This document shows, one piece after another, positions 50,662 through 59,805 of a stretch of DNA of 64,000 bases. Source of the stretch: Bradyrhizobium sp. WBOS07. GTDB taxonomy: Bacteria; Pseudomonadota; Alphaproteobacteria; Rhizobiales; Xanthobacteraceae. Where the stretch lies: contig NZ_CP029008.1 in NCBI RefSeq assembly GCF_024585165.1, positions 4,793,501-4,857,500 on the forward strand. The letters run 5' to 3'. The number at the start of each line of letters is the position of its first letter. Positions within the stretch are counted from its first letter, which is position 1. Made by a program: the position numbers and the translations under genes. The notes under the pieces are model-generated. The model saw only the letters and a list, made by a program, of their open reading frames with translations. It was not told the origin of the DNA and searched no databases.

Positions 50662-51248
50662 CAAGCGTCCAATCGGTGACCGTGCCGCCTGCGGCGCACC
50701 GCCGTATACCCCGCCAGTCCAATCGCCGCGAGCATCAGGCCGAGCTGCACGGGTCGGTTGGTGCGAACCGGCCAGGCTCTCGCGCCATGGCGGCGCTCGC
50801 CCGGCGCCAGCGGCGCAAGGGGAATCGTGGTCGCGACGTCCTTCACGGCCTCCTTGACCGTTCCGCGGGGAATCCGCGGGGTCGCAATGGCAACGCGCAA
50901 CCGGCTTGCAAGCGGCACGATCGGCTTGGCTTTGCGCTTCATCTGCGCCATTGCCACCGCGGCGCAGACCGCCGCCAGCACCAGCAGCACGCCCGCGACA
51001 GCACCGAAACCCCAGAACTGCCCGTAGCTGATGGCAATCCAGCGGTACAAGGCGATCAGGCCGACGAAAAATGTCGCCATGACGAACAGGCCTGCGGCCG
51101 CGAACAGCCCGCCGGCCACGGCGTAAGACGTCACCTTGCCGGTGGCCTGGCTGGTCTGGTCGCGCAGATAGGATTGCGCGGCGCGTTTGACGTGATTGAG
51201 CTTCAGCGCCATGCCGGCGCGCAGCAATTCGCCTGATGGCGCGAGCAT
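50661..51248 (-). CDS. small membrane protein, phage holin-like / DUF1469-type
   Basis: The 195-residue protein starts at ATG 51248 with AGGA eight bases before. After an amphipathic region (KLNHVKRAAQSYLRDQTSQA) come two long membrane helices (about 47-70 and 78-103), a basic loop, and a third short helix near the C-terminus (GLMLAAIGLAGYTAV) followed by a basic tail. This pattern fits the holin-superfamily/DUF1469 group of envelope proteins, which are not lysis proteins. It is translationally coupled to the BrkB gene, so the two may form one membrane complex. Confidence 0.72.
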   Translation of the reverse strand: MLAPSGELLRAGMALKLNHVKRAAQSYLRDQTSQATGKVTSYAVAGGLFAAAGLFVMATFFVGLIALYRWIAISYGQFWGFGAVAGVLLVLAAVCAAVAMAQMKRKAKPIVPLASRLRVAIATPRIPRGTVKEAVKDVATTIPLAPLAPGERRHGARAWPVRTNRPVQLGLMLAAIGLAGYTAVRRRRHGHRLDA

Positions 51249-51340
51249 CTGGACATCCTCCGAGAGCGGCAAAATTCGTTCGGGGGATGAACGTGGCCGA
51301 ATTTGACTTGTTCCGACGGCGCTCCGTCCGTCCTGATGAA

Positions 51341-52300
51341 TCAGCCGAGATCGGCGGCCGCGATCCAGAATACCTCGCCCTCGGACTCCTCGGTGTCGAG
51401 CCAGAGCAGCGGCAGGTCCGGGAAGGCCTCGTCGACCAGGTCCCGGCCGCGGCCGATCTCGCAGATCAGCCCGCCGCCCGGCGTCAGGTGATCCGGCGCG
51501 TCGCGCAGGATGCGGCGCACCACGTCGAGGCCGTCGGCGCCGCCATCGAAGGCGAGCTTGGGCTCGGCCCGGCATTCCGGCGGCAGCGCGGCCATGCCTT
51601 CGGCATCGACGTAAGGCGGGTTGGTGATGATCAGATCGTACCTGCTGTCACCGAGGGGAGCGAACAGGTCGCCGCGATAGAGGCTGATCCGGTCCTCGAG
51701 CCCGTAGTCGCCGACATTGCGGGCAGCGACTTCGAGCGCGCCCTTGGAGATGTCGACGGCATCGACAACGGCGTTGGGGAAATGATGCGCGGCGAGGATG
51801 GCGAGGCAGCCCGACCCCGTGCAGAGATCGAGCACGCGCCCGACGGCGGTGGGATCGTCGATCAGCGATCCAGCCTCGCCGTCGCCGCCGAAATGCGAAT
51901 CCAGGAGCTCGCCGATGAAAGAGCGCGGAACGATGACGCGCTCGTCGACATAGAAGGGCAGGCCGCGCATGTAGATCTTGTTGACGAGATAGGCGGCCGG
52001 TTTGCGCGTGGTCACGCGCTGGTGGATCAGATCGAGGACGGTCCTGGCTTCCGCGGCCGTGACGCGCGCGCCGGCAAAGCTCTCGAGCTGTTCGGGATGC
52101 AGATGCAGCGCCTCGCAGACCAGAAAGGCGGCTTCGGCGACCGGATCCGTCGTGCCGTGGGCAAAAGCGAGCTTGGCCTCGTTGAAGCGGCTCACCGCAT
52201 AGCGGACGAAATCGAGCAGCGTGAGCAGCTCGCCGCGCCCCACTTTCGCAAGCTTTGGCGCGGCGCGCCCGCGCGCGGTCTTCTTGGATGCTCTTGCCAT
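51341..52300 (-). CDS. prmB: 50S ribosomal protein L3 glutamine methyltransferase PrmB
   Basis: PrmB methylates a glutamine side chain of ribosomal protein L3. The 319-residue protein has the N-terminal helical domain (RYAVSRFNEAKLAFAHGTTD, which PrmB shares), VLDLCTGSGCLAILAA for the cofactor and the catalytic IITNPPYVDAEGM. The residues RVIVPRSFIGELL fit PrmB better than the release-factor enzyme PrmC. Its start overlaps the moaE stop by one base, an unusual partner. Confidence 0.92.
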   Translation of the reverse strand: MARASKKTARGRAAPKLAKVGRGELLTLLDFVRYAVSRFNEAKLAFAHGTTDPVAEAAFLVCEALHLHPEQLESFAGARVTAAEARTVLDLIHQRVTTRKPAAYLVNKIYMRGLPFYVDERVIVPRSFIGELLDSHFGGDGEAGSLIDDPTAVGRVLDLCTGSGCLAILAAHHFPNAVVDAVDISKGALEVAARNVGDYGLEDRISLYRGDLFAPLGDSRYDLIITNPPYVDAEGMAALPPECRAEPKLAFDGGADGLDVVRRILRDAPDHLTPGGGLICEIGRGRDLVDEAFPDLPLLWLDTEESEGEVFWIAAADLG

Positions 52301-52782
52301 CAGGATTTGGTCCAGCGTGCAGCGGCTTCGTCGTCACGGGCCTGGGCTTCGACCCAGCCGGTGCCGGTGGCGCTCTCTTCCTTCTTCCAGAACGGCGCGT
52401 TGGTCTTGAGGTAATCCATCAGGAACTCGGCCGCCTGGAATGCGGCCTGGCGATGCTGCGAGGCGGTCAGCACCAGCACGATGTTCTGGCCCGGCATGAA
52501 GCGGCCGACACGGTGGATCACCGTGACGCCGTTGAGCGGCCAGCGCGAAACGGCTTCGTCGGCATGACGCCTGATCTCTTCCTCGGCCATGCCGGGATAA
52601 TGCTCGAGCGTCAGCGCCGCGACCTTGGCGCTGTCGTCGTCGGCGCGGCAGATGCCGGAAAAGCTCACGACCGCGCCGATATCGGTGCGGCTCCGGGTCA
52701 GCACCGCGATCTCGCGAGCGATGTCGAAATCGTCTTCCTGAATCCGGATGGTGACGGGGCAGGTGGCGACAGCGGAGGTCAT
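52300..52782 (-). CDS. moaE: molybdopterin synthase catalytic subunit MoaE
   Basis: MoaE holds the active site that adds two sulfurs to precursor Z to make molybdopterin. The 160-residue protein has GAVVSFSGICRADDD, LTLEHYPGMAEEEI, VTVIHRVGRFMPGQNIVLV, and the lysine segment KTNAPFWKKEE. moaD lies four bases upstream, and the two subunits form one complex. Confidence 0.95.
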   Translation of the reverse strand: MTSAVATCPVTIRIQEDDFDIAREIAVLTRSRTDIGAVVSFSGICRADDDSAKVAALTLEHYPGMAEEEIRRHADEAVSRWPLNGVTVIHRVGRFMPGQNIVLVLTASQHRQAAFQAAEFLMDYLKTNAPFWKKEESATGTGWVEAQARDDEAAARWTKS

Positions 52783-52786
52783 GGGC

Positions 52787-53038
52787 CTAGCCGCCGGTCA
52801 TCGGCGGGAAGAACGCGATCTCGCGGGCGCCGGCGATCGCGGCGTCCGACTTGACGTGGGCGTGGTCGATGGCGGCGCGGATCACCTTCGGCTTCTCGAA
52901 TGCGTAGGCATAGGCCTCGCTCTGGCCGGACAGCCAGACGATCAGCTCCTCGACGGTACGCACGGTCGGCGGCGGCTCGATGGTCTCCTCCGCCTTGCCG
53001 ACGCGTTCGCGCACCCAGGCAAAATACTTCACCTTCAT
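52787..53038 (-). CDS. moaD: molybdopterin synthase sulfur carrier MoaD
   Basis: The 83-residue ubiquitin-like protein ends in FFPPMTGG; the terminal Gly-Gly carries the thiocarboxylate. MKVKYFAWVRERVGKAEETI and VRTVEELIVWLS are typical. The ATG at 53038 overlaps the pgsA stop (ATGA); the open frame to 53122 is not used. Confidence 0.95.
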   Translation of the reverse strand: MKVKYFAWVRERVGKAEETIEPPPTVRTVEELIVWLSGQSEAYAYAFEKPKVIRAAIDHAHVKSDAAIAGAREIAFFPPMTGG

Positions 53039-53652
53039 CCCTCGTCCTCCTTGATGAGGTGATGGATGCCGGCGCGGAAATAATCGTAGCCGGTGTAGAT
53101 GGTCACGATCGCGGAGGCCCACAGCAGCGCCAAGCCGATCATCGAGACCACGGGCACCACCTCGTCACCGGCAGGTCCGGCGAGCAGGAAGCCGATCGCG
53201 ACGAGCTGGACCGTGGTCTTCCATTTCGCGAGCTTGGTCACGGGCACGCTGACGCGGAGCGCGGCGAGATATTCGCGCAGGCCCGAGACCAGGATCTCGC
53301 GGCACAGGATCACGATGGCGGCCCACAGCGACCAGCCATGTATGATGCCGTCGGCGGCCAGCATCAAGAGGCAGGAGGCGACCAGCAGCTTGTCGGCGAT
53401 CGGATCCAGCATCCGGCCGAAGGCCGATTGCTGATTCCAGATTCGCGCATAATAGCCGTCGAGGTAATCGGTGACCGCGGCCGCGATGAAGAGGGCGACC
53501 GCGACCCAGCGCAGCCACAGCGGCTGATCCAAAATCGACTGCGCATAGATGCACCCGACCACGACCGGGATCGCGGCGATCCGGCCATAGGTCAGGAGAT
53601 TGGGGAGGGACATCGCGCGGCTGGTGGTCCCTCGTGTCGTGGCGATGTTCAT
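53035..53652 (-). CDS. pgsA: phosphatidylglycerophosphate synthase PgsA
   Basis: PgsA makes phosphatidylglycerophosphate from CDP-diacylglycerol in the inner membrane. The 205-residue protein has several membrane helices and the CDP-alcohol phosphotransferase motif TDYLDGYYARIWNQQSAFGR followed by MLDPIADKL, with all the conserved Asp and Gly residues. AGGACGG precedes the ATG at 53652; MSLPNLLTYGR at 53613 is an alternative start that matches many relatives. It lies between uvrC and moaD, the order known from several alphaproteobacteria. Confidence 0.93.
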   Translation of the reverse strand: MNIATTRGTTSRAMSLPNLLTYGRIAAIPVVVGCIYAQSILDQPLWLRWVAVALFIAAAVTDYLDGYYARIWNQQSAFGRMLDPIADKLLVASCLLMLAADGIIHGWSLWAAIVILCREILVSGLREYLAALRVSVPVTKLAKWKTTVQLVAIGFLLAGPAGDEVVPVVSMIGLALLWASAIVTIYTGYDYFRAGIHHLIKEDEG

Positions 53653-53760
53653 CCGTCCTACCAATACCGCTGCAGCCTGAAGGTCAACCGTTCCGCTCCC
53701 CAGATGGGGTGCGGGATGCGACGACGATATGACCGAGGCTACCTTTGGGTCCCCTTTAGT

Positions 53761-55821
53761 TCATCCCGGCTGGGGATGGAAATACTCGAAAATCCTGCGC
53801 GCGCTCTCGGCGCTCACCCCTGGAACCTTGCCGAGATCGGCGATCGACGCGCGCTCAATCTCCTTCAGGGTCCCGAAATGATGCAGCAAGGCACGTTTGC
53901 GTGACGGGCCGATGCCCGGAATCTCCTGCAAACCGGCCTCGCGGATGTCCTTCTTGCGCAGCTTGCGGTGCGAGCCGATGACGAAGCGGTGGGCCTCGTC
54001 GCGCAGCCGCTGGATGAAATAGAGCACGGGGTCGCGCGGCTCCAGCTTGATGGCCTCGCGTTCCGGCATGAACAGGGTCTCGCGGCCGGCATCCCGGTCC
54101 GGTCCCTTGGCGACCGACATCAGCGACACCTGGCTCAGGCCGAGATTGGCGAAGATCTCGCGGACGGCGTTGAGCTGGCCGCGGCCGCCGTCGATGATGA
54201 CGAGGTCGGGCCATTGCGGAAAATCGTCGTCCTTGGCCTTGGTGCCGGCATCCTCCGGCGGATTGATCAGGCGCTTGAAGCGCCGCTCCAGCACCTCGCG
54301 CATCATGGCGAAGTCGTCGCCGGGCGTGATCCCTTCCGACCTGATGTTGAACTTGCGGTACTGGTTCTTCACGAAGCCGTCGGGCCCGGCGACGATCATG
54401 CCGCCGACCGCATTGGTGCCCTGGATGTGGCTGTTGTCGTAGACCTCGATGCGCTTCGGGACATGCGGCAGGCTCAGCGTCGCGGCCATGGCCTCCAGCA
54501 GCCGGCTTTGCGTGGCTGTGTCGGCGAGCTTGCGGCCGAGCGCCTCGCGCGCATTGGTCAGGGCGTGGATGACCAGCTCCTTCTTCTCGCCGCGCTTGGG
54601 CGCGGTGACCTCGACCTTGTGGCCGGCCTTGATCGCCAGCGCATTGGCGAGCAGCTCGCTCTCCTCGATCTCGTGCGAGAGCAGGATGTTCCTGGGCGGC
54701 GGCTTGTCGTCGTAGAACTGTGCGAGGAAGGAGCCGAGCACCTCTTCGGGGGTGAACGACTTCTCCGCGCGCGGAAAATAGGCGCGGTTGCCCCAGTTCT
54801 GGCCGGTGCGGAAGAAGAACACCTCGACGCAGGAGAACCCGCCCTCCTGGTGGATGGCGAACACGTCGGCTTCCTCGACCGTGCGCGGATTGATGCCCTG
54901 CTGCGACTGGATCGCCGACAGCGCCGCGAGGCGGTCGCGGTAGAGCGCGGCGCGCTCGAACTCGAGCTCACCCGCCGCCTTCTCCATCTCGCCGGCGAGC
55001 TCCTGCTTCACCGCGTGGCTCTTGCCAGACAGGAAGTCGCTCGCCTCGCGCACCAGCGTGGTGTAGCCGCCGAAGTCGATCTCGCGGGTGCAGGGGCCGG
55101 CGCAGCGGCGGATCTGGTAGAGCAGGCAGGGCCGGGTTCGGCTCTCGAAGAAGGAATCGGTGCAGGAGCGGATCAGGAACGCGCGCTGCAGCGCCGTGAT
55201 GGTGCGGTTGACCGCCCCGGCGGAAGCGAACGGCCCGAAATAGCGGCCGGGCCGGCTCTGCGCGCCCCGATGTTTCAGGATCTGCGGCGCCCAATGGTCG
55301 CCGGTGATCAGGATATAGGGAAACGACTTGTCGTCGCGCAGCTGCACGTTGAAACGTGGCCGCAGCTGCTTGATGAGGTTGGCTTCCAGCAGCAGCGCTT
55401 CGGTCTCGGTGTTGGTCGAGACGATCTCCACCGTCACGGTGGCGGCGATCATGCGCAGGATGCGCGCCGGCTGTGGCGCGCTCTGGCGCGCATAGCTCGA
55501 CAGGCGTTTCTTGACGTTCTTGGCCTTGCCGACATAGAGCACGTCGGCATTCGCGTTGAGCATGCGATAGACGCCGGGCGAGGTCGGGGCGAGGCGGACC
55601 GCGCGCTCGATCGCCTCATGGCCGGTCGCCAGCGGCTCCTCGCCGACCGCGCCGCTCTCCTCCAGGATATCAGGCAGCCGCGAATCATCCTCGTCGTCGC
55701 CGGCCGGGGCGGCGGGATCGACGTCCGGCGCCGTCAACGCCTCCGGCGGCACGTCGCTCGCGGCAGCGCGGGGCAATTTGCGCGCGCGATCGTCCGGATT
55801 GTCGGTGGAATCGTGAACCAT
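53761..55821 (-). CDS. uvrC: UvrABC system protein C
   Basis: UvrC makes both incisions in nucleotide excision repair. The 686-residue protein has a 70-residue acidic leader, the GIY-YIG domain ([20 protein letters not shown] at about 78-97), the Cys-rich loop, a UVR segment, the RNase H-like endonuclease domain ([29 protein letters not shown]) and tandem helix-hairpin-helix motifs at the end ([20 protein letters not shown] and [10 protein letters not shown]). The long leader is more than most homologues have, so the start could lie further in, but no ribosome site decides it. Confidence 0.95.
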   Translation of the reverse strand: MVHDSTDNPDDRARKLPRAAASDVPPEALTAPDVDPAAPAGDDEDDSRLPDILEESGAVGEEPLATGHEAIERAVRLAPTSPGVYRMLNANADVLYVGKAKNVKKRLSSYARQSAPQPARILRMIAATVTVEIVSTNTETEALLLEANLIKQLRPRFNVQLRDDKSFPYILITGDHWAPQILKHRGAQSRPGRYFGPFASAGAVNRTITALQRAFLIRSCTDSFFESRTRPCLLYQIRRCAGPCTREIDFGGYTTLVREASDFLSGKSHAVKQELAGEMEKAAGELEFERAALYRDRLAALSAIQSQQGINPRTVEEADVFAIHQEGGFSCVEVFFFRTGQNWGNRAYFPRAEKSFTPEEVLGSFLAQFYDDKPPPRNILLSHEIEESELLANALAIKAGHKVEVTAPKRGEKKELVIHALTNAREALGRKLADTATQSRLLEAMAATLSLPHVPKRIEVYDNSHIQGTNAVGGMIVAGPDGFVKNQYRKFNIRSEGITPGDDFAMMREVLERRFKRLINPPEDAGTKAKDDDFPQWPDLVIIDGGRGQLNAVREIFANLGLSQVSLMSVAKGPDRDAGRETLFMPEREAIKLEPRDPVLYFIQRLRDEAHRFVIGSHRKLRKKDIREAGLQEIPGIGPSRKRALLHHFGTLKEIERASIADLGKVPGVSAESARRIFEYFHPQPG

Positions 55822-55931
55822 GGGGCGAATTTAGGCGCTCGGGGTGCCGATTTGAAGTTCCGGCCGCGCGGCACGCACAGGACGGCGGCGGTAACGCTTC
55901 CTTAAGTCTGTTAATAGCGCGGTAACCCGGC

Positions 55932-55946
55932 TTAACAGCCCTTTAA
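55932..55946. promoter_or_regulatory. TTAA-N7-TTAA, CtrA-box-like site
   Basis: TTAACAGCCCTTTAA matches the full TTAA-N7-TTAA consensus of the alphaproteobacterial cell-cycle regulator CtrA. It lies about 117 bases before the outer membrane protein ATG and about 110 bases before uvrC in the divergent direction. Confidence 0.4.
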
Positions 55947-56062
55947 GCTAAAACTCTCGATAAATCCTACGCGAAAAAGTGGTGGTTCCGTAACCATGCG
56001 GTTTGCCTCGCGCGGCAAGCGCAGGCGCCGCAGCGGCGACGGCAGTTGCGTTGGAGTGTGTG

Positions 56063-56686
56063 ATGAAGAGGCTCGTTGTGGGCGCGGCCACGTTGGTTGC
56101 AGCCGGCTGGACAGCTTCGGCAGAGGCCGCGGATCTCAATTACGGGCAGCGCGCCCCCTATACCGTCAACCAGCCGCTCAATGCCTATAGCTGGGCCGGT
56201 CCCTATCTCGGCGGCAACATCGGCTACGAATGGGGCTCGGTCGACAACAATCCCTCGAAGCCGTCGGGCTTCGTCGGCGGCGTGCAGGCCGGCTACAATT
56301 TTCAGAACGGTCCTTGGGTGTTCGGTGTCGAGGGCGATATCCAGGCCAGCGGTGCCGACGATACTTTCGCGCCGTGGAAGTTCTCCAATCCGTGGTTCGG
56401 CACCCTGCGCGGCCGCGCCGGCTACGCCTTCAACAACGTGCTGTTCTACGGCACCGCGGGCCTTGCGTTCGGCGAGCTGCGTGGACAGACCTTCGGCTGG
56501 GCGGAATCGCACACCACCGCCGGCTGGACCATCGGCGGCGGCGCGGAAGTCGGCCTCACTTCGAACTGGAGCGCCAAGCTCGAATATCTCTACATCGACC
56601 TGTCGACCAGCCAGTTCGCAATTACAGGGGTGTCAAACGGCTATAGCGCCAGCGTCGTTCGCGCAGGCGTGAACTATCGCTTCTGA
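56063..56686 (+). CDS. outer membrane beta-barrel protein, Omp25/Omp31 type
   Basis: The 207-residue protein has a signal peptide (MKRLVVGAATLVAAGWTASA, cleavage after AEA) and an eight-strand barrel: SWAGPYLGGNIGYEWG, GGVQAGYNFQNGPWVFGVEG, LRGRAGYAFNNVLFYGTAGL and AKLEYLYIDLS are strands of the porin-like family that includes Brucella Omp25/31. It ends in VRAGVNYRF with terminal Phe, the outer membrane insertion signal. GGAG lies six bases before the ATG at 56063. A strong terminator follows. Confidence 0.9.
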   Translation: MKRLVVGAATLVAAGWTASAEAADLNYGQRAPYTVNQPLNAYSWAGPYLGGNIGYEWGSVDNNPSKPSGFVGGVQAGYNFQNGPWVFGVEGDIQASGADDTFAPWKFSNPWFGTLRGRAGYAFNNVLFYGTAGLAFGELRGQTFGWAESHTTAGWTIGGGAEVGLTSNWSAKLEYLYIDLSTSQFAITGVSNGYSASVVRAGVNYRF

Positions 56687-56718
56687 TAGCTGAAGAAGAA
56701 AATACCGGACAACACCTT

Positions 56719-56746
56719 CCCGGCCGCTCGCGGCCGGGATTTTTTT
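56719..56746 (+). terminator. intrinsic terminator of the outer membrane protein gene
   Basis: CCCGGCCG/CGGCCGGG stem (56719-56726 with 56731-56738, four-base loop) followed by seven T. Confidence 0.9.
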
Positions 56747-56784
56747 GCGCGAAATATTGCGCCGCGTGCTTTGCGTCAGGCCCG

Positions 56785-57000
56785 CTAGGAGAGGATGACC
56801 AGGTTGACCGCCTTCGGCCCCTTCCCCTTCTTGTCCGGCTCGACTTCGAAAGTAATGCGCTGTCCTTCCGCAAGGTCCTTCAGTCCGGCCCGCTCCACAG
56901 CAGTAATGTGCACGAAGACGTCGCGGCCGCCGTCGTCAGGCTTGATGAAACCGTAGCCGCGTTCGCCGTTGAAAAACTTGACCGTTCCCGTCATGGCCAT
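56785..57000 (-). CDS. cold-shock family protein
   Basis: The 71-residue protein is one cold-shock domain: TGTVKFFNGERGYGFIKPDD holds RNP1 (YGFI) and DVFVHITAVERAG holds RNP2. It binds single-stranded RNA or DNA and acts as an RNA chaperone. The ATG at 57000 has GGAG eight bases upstream; MTGTV at 56994 is possible. It stands alone, with 266 bases to rlmJ. Confidence 0.94.
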   Translation of the reverse strand: MAMTGTVKFFNGERGYGFIKPDDGGRDVFVHITAVERAGLKDLAEGQRITFEVEPDKKGKGPKAVNLVILS

Positions 57001-57266
57001 CGGGAAACTCCCCCTCATTGCTCCTCCGTCGCGACGCAGACTCACGTCGCGACATGACCGGGCCTTACGAAGCCCGGGAGAGCTGGCCATCCTTGGGCGG
57101 ACCCTGACGGTCCGGCCGGATCTTTCTTAGGCCTTCACTCCGCCGCAACCATTCGCGGAAGCGGAACGTAAAGCCAGTCACAGAAACAGCATAATACGGT
57201 TCTCTGCGGATTGACTACCGCTCCTGCATATTTTTCCCAAGAATGCCGGAGTGTTACGGCTTTGCT

Positions 57267-58127
57267 TTAGGGCTTGGGTACCTCCAATCGGAATCTGGCA
57301 GCGCCGCCTTGGCCGAGCGGCATTTCCAGCTCGGGCAGGATGGTCTTGAGCTCGCCCTGCAGCGTGTAGGGCGGGTTGACGATCAGCAGCCCGGCAGAGG
57401 AAAGAGCCCCGCCATCGAGCTGGGGCGCGACGCTGAATTCGAGGCGCAGGCATTTTCCGGGTGGTTTTGCTGCGGCTGCGAGCCGTGCCACCGTCTGGGC
57501 CAGCGTGTCGGTGGCACGCCGGCTCTTGGCCGGATACCAGATGACATAGATACCGGTCGGCCATTTCGCGAAGGCGGTGGAGAAGGCTTCGCCCAACCGC
57601 TCGAACTCGTCCTTGGCTTCGAACGGCGGATCGATCAGCACGAGGCCGCGCCGCTCCTTCGGCGGCACGAAGGCCGGCAGCGCCACCCAGCCGTCGAGGT
57701 CGACCACGCGGGCCTGTTCGTCGCGGCGCAGCACGCCGATCAGCGCCTTCCGCGCCTTCGGCTCGAGCTCGCAGGCCACCAGCCGGTCCTGCGGCCTGAG
57801 CAGGCCGCGCGCGATCAGCGGCGAGCCCGGATAGGCCTTGAGCTCCCCCTTCGGATTGTAGGCGCGCACGATGTCGAGATAGGGCTTGGTCAGCGCCGCG
57901 CTTTCGTTCGACAAACGGGCCTGCATCAGCCGCGCGATGCCGGTCAGCCATTCGCCGCTCCGGCGCGCCTCGTCACTGTCGAGATCGTAGAGGCCGGCTC
58001 CGGCATGGGTATCGATGACGCGGAACGGACCCGGCTTGTCCTGCAGATAGGTGATGATTCGAGCCAGCACGATGTGCTTGATGACATCGGCGAAGTTGCC
58101 GGCGTGGAAGGCGTGGCGGTAGTTCAT
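57267..58127 (-). CDS. rlmJ: 23S rRNA (adenine-2030-N6)-methyltransferase RlmJ
   Basis: RlmJ methylates A2030 of 23S rRNA. The 286-residue protein has the N-terminal MNYRHAFHAGNFADVIKHIV, typical of the family, and the catalytic LVLIDPPFEAKDEF. The C-terminal LLIVNPPYTLQGELKTILPE is also conserved. It is alone on the minus strand. Confidence 0.94.
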   Translation of the reverse strand: MNYRHAFHAGNFADVIKHIVLARIITYLQDKPGPFRVIDTHAGAGLYDLDSDEARRSGEWLTGIARLMQARLSNESAALTKPYLDIVRAYNPKGELKAYPGSPLIARGLLRPQDRLVACELEPKARKALIGVLRRDEQARVVDLDGWVALPAFVPPKERRGLVLIDPPFEAKDEFERLGEAFSTAFAKWPTGIYVIWYPAKSRRATDTLAQTVARLAAAAKPPGKCLRLEFSVAPQLDGGALSSAGLLIVNPPYTLQGELKTILPELEMPLGQGGAARFRLEVPKP

Positions 58128-58175
58128 GCAACAGCACTACGCCACGCGAGCGCTTGAGCAAAGAGGCGCAATCAT

Positions 58176-58308
58176 GTGTCCCGGACGCGTCGCAGCGTGC
58201 AGCGCTGCGACGCTGAGCCGGGACCCAGGGGCCACGGAGGCTAATGCAGCATAGGCCCCGGCTCTGCAGCGCACCGCCGAAGAGGCGCTGCGCTGCGTCC
58301 GGGCACGA
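58176..58308. repeat. dyad repeat, CCCGGACGC...GCGTCCGGG family
   Basis: GTCCCGGACGCGTCGCAGCG at the left, with an inner CGCAGCG/CGCTGCG hairpin and GCCGGGACC, and GCTGCGCTGCGTCCGGGCAC at the right. It fills the gap between rlmJ and the RNase T2 gene. Confidence 0.7.
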
Positions 58309-58335
58309 GAGAAGGGCGCTGCACGCAATAATGGA

Positions 58336-59040
58336 TCAACCGCCCCTGATCGGCGGCATCGTCACCTGCTCGCGGCGGCAGGCGCGGCGGTCGGTTTCCT
58401 CGCAGGCGCGGAATTGCAGGTCCTTGCTCAGGCAGATGCGCACCTCGGAGAGCCTGGTCCGGTTGCAGGTGACGGAGACGGCGGCATTGCTGAGACCGGG
58501 GTTGGCCTTGATGAAGGCCTCCTCGACCTCCGCCGGCGCCACGGTCTTGGCCTGCGACAGATCGAGATATTCGGCCGGGATCTTGATCGCGGCGCGCGCT
58601 TTGCGGATCGTCTCGAAATAGCTGCGGCCCTCGAGCCCCGAGCAGGTGCCGTGCTTGTCCCATTCGTTGAAGATCAGGCCGGTCGCCGGCATCAGGTCGA
58701 GCATCGAGGAGACGATGTTGCGGTTCAGCCGTGGTGCCGGGCGCTGACAATATTCGGGGAAGCCGGCTTCATATTGCGGCCACAGACCATGCACCACAAA
58801 CGCATAGGGCCGTCCGCCGCACTGCATCTGGGAACGGCCGCCGCGCTCGGCCGCTTCCTCGCAGAACGAGGGCGACCACGACAGCGCCAGCACATAGAAA
58901 TCGAACTCGCCCGGTGCGTTCTGCCGCTTGTCCTGGGCCATGGCGTCACCGGCGAACGAGGCCAGGCCGGCGGCCAGGATCAGGGAAAGGGCCAGCGAGA
59001 TCACCAGGCGAGAGAAGGAATGCAATCCGGGATGAAACAT
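58336..59040 (-). CDS. secreted ribonuclease T2
   Basis: T2 RNases cleave single-stranded RNA through a 2',3'-cyclic phosphate. The 234-residue protein has a signal peptide (MFHPGLHSFSRLVISLALSL then ILAAGLASFAG) and both active-site boxes: VVHGLWPQ (CAS I) and NEWDKHGTCSG (CAS II), with YVLALSWSPSFC before them. Several cysteines fit the conserved disulfides. It acts outside the cytoplasm, probably in RNA scavenging; a toxin role is unlikely without an immunity gene. Confidence 0.92.
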   Translation of the reverse strand: MFHPGLHSFSRLVISLALSLILAAGLASFAGDAMAQDKRQNAPGEFDFYVLALSWSPSFCEEAAERGGRSQMQCGGRPYAFVVHGLWPQYEAGFPEYCQRPAPRLNRNIVSSMLDLMPATGLIFNEWDKHGTCSGLEGRSYFETIRKARAAIKIPAEYLDLSQAKTVAPAEVEEAFIKANPGLSNAAVSVTCNRTRLSEVRICLSKDLQFRACEETDRRACRREQVTMPPIRGG

Positions 59041-59158
59041 GGCAACGCCCCTCAACTAGACTGTGCGCGGGAGCCTAGCAGGCGACAAGAACATTTCAAG
59101 AACAAAATTCCGGCGACCGCCGTTTGACCGCTGATGGCCGACGCCGGGTGCCCCGGAC

Positions 59159-59620
59159 TCAAGGCCTGGCGGCGCGGCAGGCCGGATTGTAAGCCCAATT
59201 GCGGTCGAGCCCGACCACGCACCATTCGACGCCGCTGCCGTAGCCGGCGAAGCCGCCATCCTCGATGAGCGAGTAGTGCACCTTGCGCACCTTGCCGTCG
59301 GTGAGCATGGCATCAGCGCTGCAATAGCGGCGCGGGATGTTGTCGGACTGCCAGGGCCGGAACGCGGTCTCGTGAACGGCTGAGAAGCCGGTGATCTTCA
59401 ACGAGGAATTCCAGAACGTGCTTTCCTTTTCCCAGAACTGGGTCGCGATCGTCGGCAGCGCCCGGTCGCAACCGGCGACGGCGCCGTCATAGCGCGGTCC
59501 GCTGAGCCAGAAATTCATCTCCAGCGGATTGGCGGCCCTGGCCTCGCCGAGCGACACCGCCCCGAGCATGAGGCCGAGCACGGCGGCATAGCGGAATGAT
59601 TTCAGGGAGGGCGCGCGCAT
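59159..59620 (-). CDS. secreted hypothetical protein (153 residues)
   Basis: The ATG at 59620 opens a signal peptide (MRAPSLKSFRYAAVLGLMLG, cleavage after ARA). The mature part has four cysteines (GCDRAL, RRYCSAD, EWCVVG, NPACRAA), probably two disulfides, and the segment ITGFSAVHETAFRPW. A codon for Met two residues earlier is a TTG and not a real start. The family is known to me only as an uncharacterised rhizobial secreted protein. It lies 118 bases upstream of the RNase T2 gene in the same direction. Confidence 0.75.
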   Translation of the reverse strand: MRAPSLKSFRYAAVLGLMLGAVSLGEARAANPLEMNFWLSGPRYDGAVAGCDRALPTIATQFWEKESTFWNSSLKITGFSAVHETAFRPWQSDNIPRRYCSADAMLTDGKVRKVHYSLIEDGGFAGYGSGVEWCVVGLDRNWAYNPACRAARP

Positions 59621-59805
59621 GGACAATCCGGACAGCTAAGCTCTTGCGAAGGTCGGACGGTGCCGCGAAGGCCAGGGGAGGTCAAGTGCAGCGCGGCAAC
59701 ACTTCGCCAGGACTTGACCACAAGGTCGCCGTCGGCACGGCTTCGGTTCTTTCCACTTCCATCTCGGCACCGTAAACTGGAGGCCAGCCAATTGGAGTGA
59801 CGGGA

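Noticed and set aside
53968..55905. 645-residue open frame opposite uvrC
   Set aside because: Antisense shadow of a recognised uvrC gene; composition is that of reversed codons.
58336..59620. RNase T2 with its neighbour as a toxin-immunity pair
   Set aside because: The neighbour is itself secreted and not predicted to stay in the cytoplasm or bind the nuclease; 118 bases separate them and no toxin delivery domain is present.
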